DNA of 64,000 nt from Hippophae tibetana (Eukaryota > Streptophyta > Magnoliopsida > Rosales > Elaeagnaceae). Positions 54,054-64,000 of the stretch are shown here, in pieces. The notes under the pieces are model-generated. The model was not told the DNA's origin and made no database searches. It saw nothing but the letters and a program-made list of their open reading frames with translations. The position numbers and the translations under genes are program-made. The DNA lies in the NCBI GenBank assembly GCA_037013495.1, contig CM072810.1, forward strand, positions 85,916,449-85,980,448. Reading direction: 5' to 3'. Numbering within the stretch: the first letter of the stretch is position 1; each line of letters begins with the position of its first letter.

Positions 54054-56231
54054 TTTTGTTTTTTTAAGTCTTAATACCCACCACAGGAATATTCATGTGA
54101 ATTATATTATCTCTCTTCCGAATGAAAAAAGGTGATGGATGGAGGTTGTTTTAGACTATATTTGTAACTTCTTGGTACGTAGCAAGAAACATTTCTATAG
54201 AGGATGAGCTTAATATTTCCATTCATATTTATTTGCTTCTTACTTCTATTAGGCATTTCGAAATTAGATTCTTAGGGGGAAAGTGATAACCAAATTTAAT
54301 TTAAATACAGTGCATTCCAACATAACCAGAATAACTTATTAATAAGTTAAGAATATTGATGCCATAAATGAGTTAAAAATGTATTTTATTTATCTCTTAT
54401 ATAAAATAATCAAAAAAATTTCAAACGTTTGTAATTTGGCATTTTAAGAAGTAATAAGTTCAATTTAAATATATAATAATTACAATGATATAAAATTTGG
54501 AGTAATGTTTCCCCTACTATTCTTTTGTAAAATTGACATTAGAAAATGTTTAAGCTTTCTTTCCCACTTATTTCTTTTTCCTAATGTTTATCATTATTTT
54601 GTTTTCTTTTTAAGTCTTAATACCCACCACAGGCATATTCATGTGAATTACATTATATCTCTTCCCAATGAAAAAAGGTGATGGATATAGTTTGTTTTAG
54701 ACAATATTTGTTACTTGTTGGTACATAGCAAGAAACATTTCTGTAGAGGATGAGCTTAATATTTCCATTCATATTTCTTTGCTTCTTACTTCTATAAGGA
54801 GTTTCGAAATTAGATTCTTAGGGGGAAAGCAATAACCAAATTTAATTTCAATACGGTGGATTCCAACATAACCAGAATAACTTATTAATTAGTTAAGAAT
54901 ATTGATGCCATAAATGAGTTAAAAATGTGAATTATTGATCTCTTATATAAAATAATCAACAAAATTTCAAACGTTTCTAAGTTGGCATTTTAAAACGTAA
55001 TAAATTCAACTTAAATATAATAATTACAATGATATAAAATTTGGAGTAATGTTTTCCCTACTATTCTTTGGTAAAATTGACATTAGAAAATGTTTAAGCT
55101 TTGTTTTCCACTTATTGCTTTTTCCTAATGTTTATCATTATTTTGTTTTCTTTTTAAGTATTAATACCCACCACAGGCATATTCATGTCAATTATATTAT
55201 CTATCTTCCCAATGAAAAATGGTGATGGTTGGAGGTGGTTTTAGACAATATTTGTACTTTCTTGGTACTTAGCAAGAAACATTTCTATCGAGGATGAGAT
55301 TAATATTTCCACAAATATTTCTTTACTTCTAACTTCTATAAGGCGTTTCGAAATTAGATTCTTAGGGGGAAAGTGATAACCAAATTTAATTTCAATACCG
55401 TGCATTCCAGCATAACCAGAATAACTTATTAATAAGTTAAGAATATTGATGCCATAAATGAGTTAAAAATGTAAATTATTTATCTCTTATATAAAATAAT
55501 CAACAAAATTTCAAACGTTTGTAATTTTCCATTTTCGGACGTAATAAATTCAATTTAAATATATAATAATTATAATGATATAAAATTTGGAGTAATGTTT
55601 CCCCTACTATTCTTTTGTAAAATTAACATTAGAAAATGTTTAAGCTTACTTTCCCACTTATTGCTTTTTCCTAATGTTTATCATTATTTTGTTTTCTTTT
55701 TAAGTCTTAATACCCACCACTGGCATATTCATGTGAATTACATTATATCTCTTCCCAATGAAAAAAGGTGATTGATGGAGTTTGTTTTAGACAATATTTG
55801 TTACTTCTTGGTACGTAGCAAGAAACATTTCTGTAGAGGATGAGCTTAATATTTCCATTGATATTTCTTTGCTTCTTACTTCTATAAGGTGTTTGGAAAT
55901 TAGATTCTTAGGGGGAAAGCAATAACCAAATTTAATTTCAATACGGTGGATTCCAACATAACTAGAATAACTTATTAATAAGTTAAGAATATTGATGCCA
56001 TAAATGAGTTAAAAATGTGAATTATTGATCTCTTATATAAAATAATCAACAAAATTTCAAACGTTTCTAAGTTGGCATTTTAAGACGTAATAAATTCCAC
56101 TTAAATATAATAATTACAATGATATAAAATTTGGAGTAATGTTTTCCCTACTATTCTTTTGTAAAATTGACATTAGAAAATGTTTAAGCTTTCTTTTCCA
56201 CTTATTGATTTTTCCTAATGTTCTATCATTA
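54054..56231. repeat. Tetramer copy inserted between hexamers
   Basis: Monomers are 54505, 55049, 55595 and 56139. They match 45793, 46337, 46883 and 47427 at an offset of 8,712 bp (four times 2,178). The match starts near 54,392, inside the second half of unit 53961, and runs on into the third hexamer. Identity includes marks private to tetramer copy 3 (AAAACGTAAT, AGCTTTGTTTTCC, CCAGCATAACC). One difference is CTTTGGTAAAATT near 55,067 against CTTTTGTAAAATT near 46,355. Confidence 0.92.
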
Positions 56232-59200
56232 TTTTGTTTTTTTAAGTCTTAATACCCAACACAGGAATATTCATGTGAATTATATTATCTCTCTTCCAAA
56301 TGAAAACAGGTGATGGATGGAGGTTGTTTTAGACTATATTTGTAACTTCTTGGTACATAGCAAGAAACATTTACATAGAGGATGAGCTTAATATTTCCAT
56401 TCATATTTCTTTGCTTCTTACTTCTATAAGGCGTTTGGAAATTAGATTCTTAGGGGGAAAGCAATAACCAAATTTAAGTTCAATACGGTGCATTCCAACA
56501 TAACGAGAATAACTTATTAATAAGTTAAGAATATTAATGCCATAAATGAGTTAAAAATGTATATTATTTATCTCTTATATAAAATAATCAACATAATTTC
56601 AAACATTTGTAATTTGGCATTTTAAGACGTAATAAATTCAATTTAAATAGATAATAATTACAATGATATAAAATTTGGAGTAATGTTTCCCCTACTATTT
56701 TTTTGTAAAATTGACATTAGAAAATGTTTAAGCTTTATTTTCCACTTATTGCTTTTTCCTAATGTTTATCATTATTTTGTTTTCTTTTTAAGTCTTAATA
56801 CCCACCACAAGCAGATTCATGTGAATTATATTATCTATCTCCACAATGAAAAAAGCTTATGGTTAGAGGTGGTTTTAGACAATATTTGTAACTTCTTGGT
56901 ACATAGCAAGAAACATTCCTATAGAGGATGAACTTAATATTTCCATTCATATTTCTTTGCTTCTTACTTCTATAAGGCGTTTCGAAATTAGATTCTTAGG
57001 AGAAAAGCGATAACCAAATTTAATTTCAATACGGTGGATTCCAACATAACCAGAATAACTTATTAAAAAGTTAAGAATATTGATACCATAAATGAGTTAA
57101 AAATGTAAATTATTTATCTCTTATATAAAATAATCAACAAAATTAGAAACGTTTGTAATTTGGCATTTTAAGACGTAATAAGTTCAATTTAAATATATAA
57201 AATTACAATGATATAAAATTTGGAGTAATGTTTTCCCTACTATTCTTTTGTAAAATTGACATTAGAAAATGTTTAAGCTTTCTTTTCCACTTATTGATTT
57301 TTCCTAATGTTCTATCATTATTTTGTTTTCTTTTTAAGTCTTAATACCCACCACAGGCATATTCATGTGAATTATATTATCTATCTTCCTAATGAAAAAA
57401 GGTGATGGATGGAGATTATTTTAGACTATATTTGTAACTTCTTGGTACGTAGCAAGAAACATTTCTATAGAGGATGAGCTTAATATTTCCATTCATATTT
57501 CTTTGCTTCTTACTTCTATAAGGTGTTTCGAAATTAGATTCTTAGGGGGAAATTGATAACCAAATTTAATTTCAATACAGTGCATTCCAACATAACCAGA
57601 ATAACTTATTAATAAGTTAAGAATATTGATGCCATAAATGAGTTAAAAATGTGAATTATTGATCTCTTATATAAAATAATCAACAAAATTTCAAACGTTT
57701 CTAAGTTGGCATTTTAAGACGTAATAAATTCCACTTAAATATAATAATTACAATGATATAAAATTTGGAGTAATGTTTTCCCTACTATTCTTTTGTAAAA
57801 TTGACATTAGAAAATGTTTAAGCTTTCTTTTCCACTTATTGATTTTTCCTAATGTTCTATCATTATTTTGTTTTTTTAAGTCTTAATACCCAACACAGGA
57901 ATATTCATGTGAATTATATTATCTCTCTTCAGAATGAAAAAAGGTGATGGATGGAGGTTGTTTTAGACTATATTTGTAACTTCTTGGTACATAGCAAGAA
58001 ACATTTACATAGAGGATGAGCTTAATATTTCCATTAATATTTCTTTGCTTCTTACTTCTATAAGGCGTTTCAAAATTAGATTCTTAGGGGGAAAGTGATA
58101 ACCAAATTTAATTTCAATACAGTGCATTCCAACATAACCAGAATAACTTATTAATAAGTTAAGAATATTAATGCCATAAATGAGTTAAAAATGTATATTA
58201 TTTATCTCTTATATAAAATAATCAACATAATTTCAAACATTTGTAATTTGGCATTTTAAGACGTAATAAATTCAATTTAAATATATAATAATTACAATGA
58301 TATAAAATTTGAAGTAATGTTTCCCCTACTATTCTTTTGTAAAATTGACATTAGAAAATGTTTAAACTTTCTTTTCCACTTATTGCTTTTTCCTAATGTT
58401 TATCATTATTTTGTTTTCTTTTTAAGTCTTAATACCCACCACAGGCATATTCATGTGAATTATATTATCTATCTTCCTAATGAAAAAAGGTGATGGATGG
58501 AGATTGTTTTAGACTATATTTGTAACTTCTTGGTACGTAGCAAGAAACATTTCTATAGAGGATGAGCTTAATATTTCCATTCATATTTCTTTGCTTCTTA
58601 CTTCTATAAGGAGTTTCGAAATTAGATTCTTAGGGGGAAATTGATAACCAAATTTAATTTCAATACAGTGCATTCCAACATAACTAGAATAACTTATTAA
58701 TAAGTTAAGAATATTGATGTCATAAATGAGTTAAAAATTTAAATTATTTATCTCTTATATAAAATAATCAACAAAATTTCAAACGTTTGTAATTTGGCAT
58801 TTTAAGACGTAATAAGTTCAATTTAAATATATAACAATTACAATGATATAAAATTTGGAGTAATGTTTCCCCTACTATTCTTTTTTAAATTGACATTAGA
58901 AAATGTTTAAGCTTTCTTTCCCACTTATTGCTTTTTCCTAATCTTTATCATTATTTTGTTTTCTTTTTAAATCTTAATACCCACCACAGGCATATTCATG
59001 TGAATTACATTATATCTCTTCCCAATGAAAAAAGGTGATGGATGGAGTTTGTTTTAGACAATATTTGTTACTTCTTGGTACCTAGCAAGAAACATTTCTA
59101 TAGAGGATGAGCTTAATATTTCCATTCATATTTCTTTGCTTCTTAGTTCTATAAGGCGTTTGGAAATTAGATTCTTAGGGGGAAAACGATAACCAAATTT

Positions 59201-59498
59201 AATTTCAATACGGTGGATTCCTACATAACCAGAATAACTTATTAATAAGTTAAGAATATTGATGCCATAAATGAGCTAAAAATGTGAATTATTGATCTCT
59301 TATATAAAATAATCAACAAAATTTCAAACGTTTCTAAGTTGGCATTTTAAGACGTAATAAATTCCACTTAAATATAATAATTACAATGATATAAAATTTG
59401 GAGTAATGTTTTCCCTACTATTCTTTTGTAAAATTGACATTAGAAAATGTTTAAGCTTTCTTTTCCACTTATTGATTTTTCCTAATGTTCTATCATTA
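56232..59498. repeat. 3,267-bp hexamer, copy 3
   Basis: Monomers are 56683, 57228, 57773, 58317, 58863 and 59406. They lie 8,712 bp after the copy-1 monomers and 5,445 bp after the copy-2 monomers. Small private changes are AATAATCAAC near 57,126 where copies 1 and 2 read AATAACAAC, a 2-bp loss in ATATATAAAATTAC near 57,195, and GAAGTAATG in place of GGAGTAATG near 58,311. The near-identity of the three hexamers marks them as the youngest amplified material in the window. Confidence 0.92.
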
Positions 59499-62400
59499 TT
59501 TTGTTTTTTTAAGTCTTAATACCCACCACAGGAATATTCATGTGAATTATATTATCTCTCTTCCGAATGAAAAAAGGTGATGGATGGAGGTTGTTTTAGA
59601 CTATATTTGTAACTTCTTGGTACATAGCAAGAAACATTTCTATAGAGGATGAGCTTAATATTTCCATTAATATTTATTTGCTTCTTACTTCTATTAGGCA
59701 TTTCGAAATTAGATTCTTAGGGGGAAAGTGATAACCAAATTTAATTTAAATACAGTGCATTCCAACATAACCAGAATAACTTATTAATAAGTTAAGAATA
59801 TTGATGCCATAAATGAGTTAAAAATGTATTTTATTTATCTCTTATATAAAATAATCAACAAAATTTCAAACGTTTGTAATTTTCCATTTTAAGACGTAAT
59901 AAATTCAATTTAAATATATAATAATTACAATGATATAAAATTTGGAGTAATGTTTCCCCTACTATTCTTTTGTAAAATTGACATTAGAAAATGTTTAAGC
60001 TTTCTTTCCCACTTATTGCTTTTTCCTAATGTTTATCATTATTTTGTTTTCTTTTTAAGTCTTAATACCCACCACAGGCATATTCATGTGAATTATATTA
60101 TCTATCTTCCTAATGAAAAAAGGTGATGGATGGAGATTGTTTTAGACTATATTTGTAACTTCTTGGTACGTAGCAAGAAACATTTCTATAGAGGATGAGC
60201 TTAATATTTCCATTCATATTTCTTTGCTTCTTACTTCTATAAGGCGTTTCGAAATTAGATTCTTAGGGGGAAATTGATAACCAAATTTAATTTCAATATA
60301 GTGCATTCCAACATAACCAGAATAACTTATTAATAAGTTAAGAATATTGATGCCATAAATGAGTTAAAAATGTGAATTATTGATCTCTTATATAAAATAA
60401 TCAACAAAATTTCAAACGTTTCTAAGTTGGCATTTTAAGACGTAATAAATTCCACTTAAATATAATAATTACAATGATATAAAATTTGGAGTAATGTTTT
60501 CCCTACTATTCTTTTGTAAAATTGACATTAGAAAATGTTTAAGCTTTCTTTTCCACTTATTGATTTTTCCTAATGTTCTATCATTATTTTGTTTTCTTTT
60601 TAAGTCTTAATACCCACCACAGGCATATTCATGTGAATTATATTATCTATCTTCCTAATGAAAAAAGGTGATGGATGGAGATTATTTTAGACTATATTTG
60701 TAACTTCTTGGTACGTAGCAAGAAACATTTCTATAGAGGATGAGCTTAATATTTCCATTCATATTTCTTTGCTTCTTACTTCTATAAGGTGTTTCGAAAT
60801 TAGATTCTTAGGGGGAAATTGATAACCAAATTTAATTTCAATACAGTGCATTCCAACATAACCAGAATAACTTATTAATAAGTTAAGAATATTGATGCCA
60901 TAAATGAGTTAAAAATGTGAATTATTGATCTCTTATATAAAATAATCAACAAAATTTCAAACGTTTCTAAGTTGGCATTTTAAGACGTAATAAATTCCAC
61001 TTAAATATAATAATTACAATGATATAAAATTTGGAGTAATGTTTTCCCTACTATTCTTTTGTAAAATTGACATTAGAAAATGTTTAAGCTTTCTTTTCCA
61101 CTTATTGATTTTTCCTAATGTTCTATCATTATTTTGTTTTTTTAAGTCTTAATACCCACCACAGGAATATTCATGTGAATTATATTTTCTCTCTTCCGAA
61201 TGAAAAAAGGTGATGGATGGAGGTTGTTTTAGAACATATTTGTAACTTCTTGGTACATAGCAAGAAACATTTCTATAGAGGATGAGCTTAATATTTCCAT
61301 TAATATTTATTTGCTTCTTACTTCTATTAGGCATTTCGAAATTAGATTCTTAGGGGGAAAGTGATAACCAAATTTAATTTAAATACAGTGCATTCCAACA
61401 TAACCAGAATAACTTATTAATAAGTTAAGAATATTGATGCCATAAATGAGTTAAAAATGTATTTTATTTATCTCTTATATAAAATAATCAACATAATTTC
61501 AAACATTTGTAATTTGGAATTTTAAGACGTAATAAATTCAATTTAAATATATAATAATTACAATGATATAAAATTTGGAGTAATGTTTCCCCTACTATTC
61601 TTTTGTAAAATTGACATTAGAAAATGTTTAAGCTTTCTTTCCCACTTATTGCTTTTTCCTAATGTTTATCATTATTTTGTTTTCTTTTTAAGTCTTAATA
61701 CCCACCACAAGCATATTCATGTGAATTATATTATCTATCTCCACAATGAAAAAAGCTGATGGTTGGAGGTGGTTTTAGACAATATTTGTAACTTCTTGGT
61801 ACATAGCAAGAAACATTCCTATAGAGGATGAACTTAATATTTCCATTCATATTTTTTTGCTTCTTACTTCTATAAGGCGTTTCGAAATTAGATTCTTAGG
61901 GGGAAAGCGATAACCAAATTGAATTAAAATACGGTGGATTCCAACTTAACCAGAATAACTTATTAATAAGTTAAGAATATTGATACCATAAATCAGTTAA
62001 AAATGTAAATTATTTATCTCTTATATAAAATAATCAACAAAATTTCAAACGTTTGTAATTTGGCATTTTAAGACGTAATAAGTTCAATTTAAATATATAA
62101 TAATTACAATGATATAAAATTTGGAGTAATGTTTCCCCTACTATTCTTTTGTAAAATTGACATTAGAAAATGTTTAAGCTTTCTTTTCCACTTATTGCTT
62201 TTTCCTAATGTTTATCATTATTTTGTTTTCTTTTTAAGTCTTAATACCCACCACAGGCATATTCATGTGAATTATATTATCTATCTTCCTAATGAAAAAA
62301 GGTGATGGATGGAGATTGTTTTAGACTATATTTGTAACTTCTTGGTACGTAGCAAGAAACATTTCTATAGAGGATGAGCTTAATATTTCCATTCATATTT

Positions 62401-64000
62401 CTTTGCTTCTTACTTCTATAAGGCGTTTCGAAATTAGATTCTTAGGGGGAAATTGATAACCAAATTTAATTTCAATACAGTGCATTCCAACATAACCAGA
62501 ATAACTTATTAATAAGTTAAGAATATTGATGCCATAAATGAGTTAAAAATGTGAATTATTGATCTCTTATATAAAATAATCAACAAAATTTCAAACGTTT
62601 CTAAGTTGGCATTTTAAGACGTAATAAATTCCACTTAAATATAATAATTACAATGATATAAAATTTGGAGTAATGTTTTCCCTACTATTCTTTTGTAAAA
62701 TTGACATTAGAAAATGTTTAAGCTTTCTTTTCCACTTATTGATTTTTCCTAATTTTTATCATTATTTTGTTTTCTTTTTAAGTATTAATACCCACCATAG
62801 GCATATTCATGTGAATTATATTATCTATCTTCCCAATGAAAAAAGGTGATGGTTGGAGGTGGTTTTAGACAATATTTGTACCTTCTTGGTACTTAGCAAG
62901 AATCATTTCTATCGAGGATGAGATTAATATTTCCACAAATATTTCTTTGCTTCTTACTTCTATAAGGCGTTTCGAAATTAGATTCTTAGGGGGAAAGTGA
63001 TAACCAAATTTAATTTAAATACAGTGCATTCCAACATAACCAGAATAACTTATTAATAAGTTAAGAATATTGATGCCATAAATGAGTTAAAAATGTATTT
63101 TATTTATCTCTTATATAAAATAATCAACAAAATTTCAAACGTTTGTAATTTTCCATTTTAAGACGTAATAAATTCAATTTAAATATATAATAATTACAAT
63201 GATATAAAATTTGGAGTAATGTTTCCCCTACTATTCTTTTGTAAAATTGACATTAGAAAATGTTTAAACTTTCTTTTCCACTTATTGCTTTTTCCTAATG
63301 TTTATCATTATTTTGTTTTCTTTTTAAGTCTTAATACCCAACACAGGAATATTCATGTGAATTATATTATCTCTCTTCCGAATGAAAAAAAGGTGATGGA
63401 TGGAGGTTGTTTTAGACTATATTTGTAACTTCTTGGTAAGTAGCAAGAAAAATTTCTATAGAGGATGAGCTTAATATTTCCATTCATATTTCTTTGCTTC
63501 TTACTTCTATAAGGCGTTTCGAAATTAGATTCTTAGGGGGAAATTGATAACCAAATTTAATTTCAATACAGTGCATTCCAACATAACCAGAATAACTTAT
63601 TAATAAGTTAAGAATATTGATGCAATAAATGAGTTAAAAATGTAAATTATTTATCTCTTATATAAAATAATCAACAAAATTTCAAACGTTTGTAATTTTC
63701 CATTTTAAGACGTAATAAATTCAATTTAAATATATAATAATTACAATGATATAAAATTTGGAGTAATGTTTCCCCTACTATTCTTTTGTAAAATTGACAT
63801 TAGAAAATGGTTAAGCTTTCTTTCCCACTTATTGCTTTTTCCTAATGTTTATCATTATTTTTTTTCTTTTTAAGTCTTAATACCCACCATAGCCATATTC
63901 ATGTGAATTAAATTATATCTCTTCCCAATGAAAAAAGGTGATAGATGGAGTTTGTTTTAGACAATATTTGTTACTTCTTGGTACGTAGCAAGAAACATTT
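59499..64000. repeat. Mixed monomers after the last hexamer
   Basis: Monomers start at 59950, 60494, 61039, 61583, 62129, 62673, 63219 and 63766 (cut by the window end). Unit 60494 matches the hexamer unit 57228 and unit 61039 matches 59406 (both with TATTAGGCATTTCG), but in a new order. Unit 61583 is a relative of the 36531 and 47971 type (CCACAATG, AGCTGATGGTTGG). Unit 62673 carries the tetramer mark CCACAAATATTTC. This is a mosaic of right-half subtypes with no exact long period inside the visible part. Confidence 0.85.

Larger units (their letters stand above)
1..64000. repeat. Satellite DNA array, ~545-bp monomer, about 118 head-to-tail copies
   Basis: One monomer family fills the whole window. 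Its conserved start block (GGAGTAATG, occasionally GGAGGAATG, GGAGTACTG or a similar variant) recurs at 117 positions from 467 to 63,766. The mean spacing is about 545 bp and nearly every interval is 538-549 bp; the exception is the 668-bp interval starting at 29,347. All copies have the same orientation. The window opens at about monomer offset 78 and closes at about offset 234, so the array extends beyond both ends. Composition is strongly AT-rich, by eye roughly 70-75%. Fixed landmarks in each monomer are a conserved 5' part with an AAGCTT site near offset 55, a CCCACCAC or CCCAACAC dimorphism near offset 117, a GTACGTAGCAAG block near offset 215, a run of five G near offset 305, and a TATATAAAA motif about 107 bp before the next start. 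This is the expected form of eukaryotic heterochromatic satellite DNA. The host is not identifiable. Confidence 0.97.

Noticed and set aside
61149..61334. Minus-strand open frame of 61 codons
   Set aside because: It lies wholly inside monomer 61039 and is open only because of local variants (TATTAGGCATTTCG, AGAACATATTTG). Equivalent positions in sister monomers are closed.
1..64000. CRISPR array
   Set aside because: The period is 545 bp, with no alternation of short identical repeats and unique spacers; the whole unit is repeated.
1..64000. LTR retrotransposon, transposon or rDNA spacer origin
   Set aside because: I found no terminal repeats, polymerase or transposase motifs, tRNA primer site, rRNA sequence or target-site duplications. 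Only monomers are present.
1..64000. Telomeric simple repeat or microsatellite
   Set aside because: There are no TTAGGG-, TTTAGGG- or TTAGG-type tandem runs. The single TTAGGGGG per monomer is an isolated block. A subtelomeric location remains possible but is not shown.
1..64000. Bacterial or viral origin with operons
   Set aside because: No long open frame occurs in 64 kb on either strand, and the window is a monotonous satellite with higher-order repeats, a eukaryotic heterochromatin feature.

Overview
The whole window is one uninterrupted head-to-tail satellite DNA array. A single AT-rich monomer of about 545 bp repeats from the first base to the last. Taking the conserved GGAGTAATG block as monomer start, I located 117 starts, from 467 to 63,766. 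That makes 116 complete monomers plus a partial one at each end, all in the same orientation. I found no unique sequence, transposon, RNA gene, CRISPR array or convincing protein-coding gene. Start-to-start spacing is 538-549 bp everywhere except one chimeric monomer of 668 bp at 29,347. The content points to eukaryotic constitutive heterochromatin (centromeric, pericentromeric or subtelomeric). The host cannot be named from the sequence.

Monomers fall into a few subtypes, recognisable by the linker before the start block and by an internal dimorphism. Type A has the CCACTT linker, usually reads TTTTCCC after the ATG, and usually carries CCCAACACAGGAAT. Types B, C and D have CAATTT linkers, usually read TTTCCCC, and usually carry CCCACCACAGGCAT or CCCACCACACGCAT. 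In much of the left half A alternates with B, C or D, giving a basic dimer of about 1.09 kb.

Higher-order repeats (HORs) are laid over this. From left to right: a 1,094-bp dimer duplicated at 2.07-4.26 kb; a 1,630-bp trimer duplicated at 10.5-13.8 kb; a 4,901-bp nine-monomer block at about 19.7-24.6 kb with a second copy at about 24.6-29.5 kb that gained one monomer; a 1,081-bp dimer present about 2.7 times at 30.8-33.7 kb; a 1,635-bp trimer at 36.7-39.5 kb; a 2,178-bp tetramer present about three times at 41.2-47.6 kb; and a 3,267-bp hexamer present twice in tandem at 47.5-54.1 kb and a third time at 56.2-59.5 kb. The third hexamer belongs to a 5.1-kb block (tetramer part plus hexamer) copied 8,712 bp downstream. 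The 2-20 kb part is a mosaic in which multi-monomer blocks also recur out of order.

Two signals go beyond repeat architecture. Nearly every CpG in the monomer also occurs in a TpG or CpA state in other copies, as expected from methyl-cytosine deamination. Each monomer also carries conserved palindromes and a TATA-like motif about 107 bp before an ATG with a short open frame of 61-82 codons. The frame is broken by indels in most copies, so I do not call it a gene.
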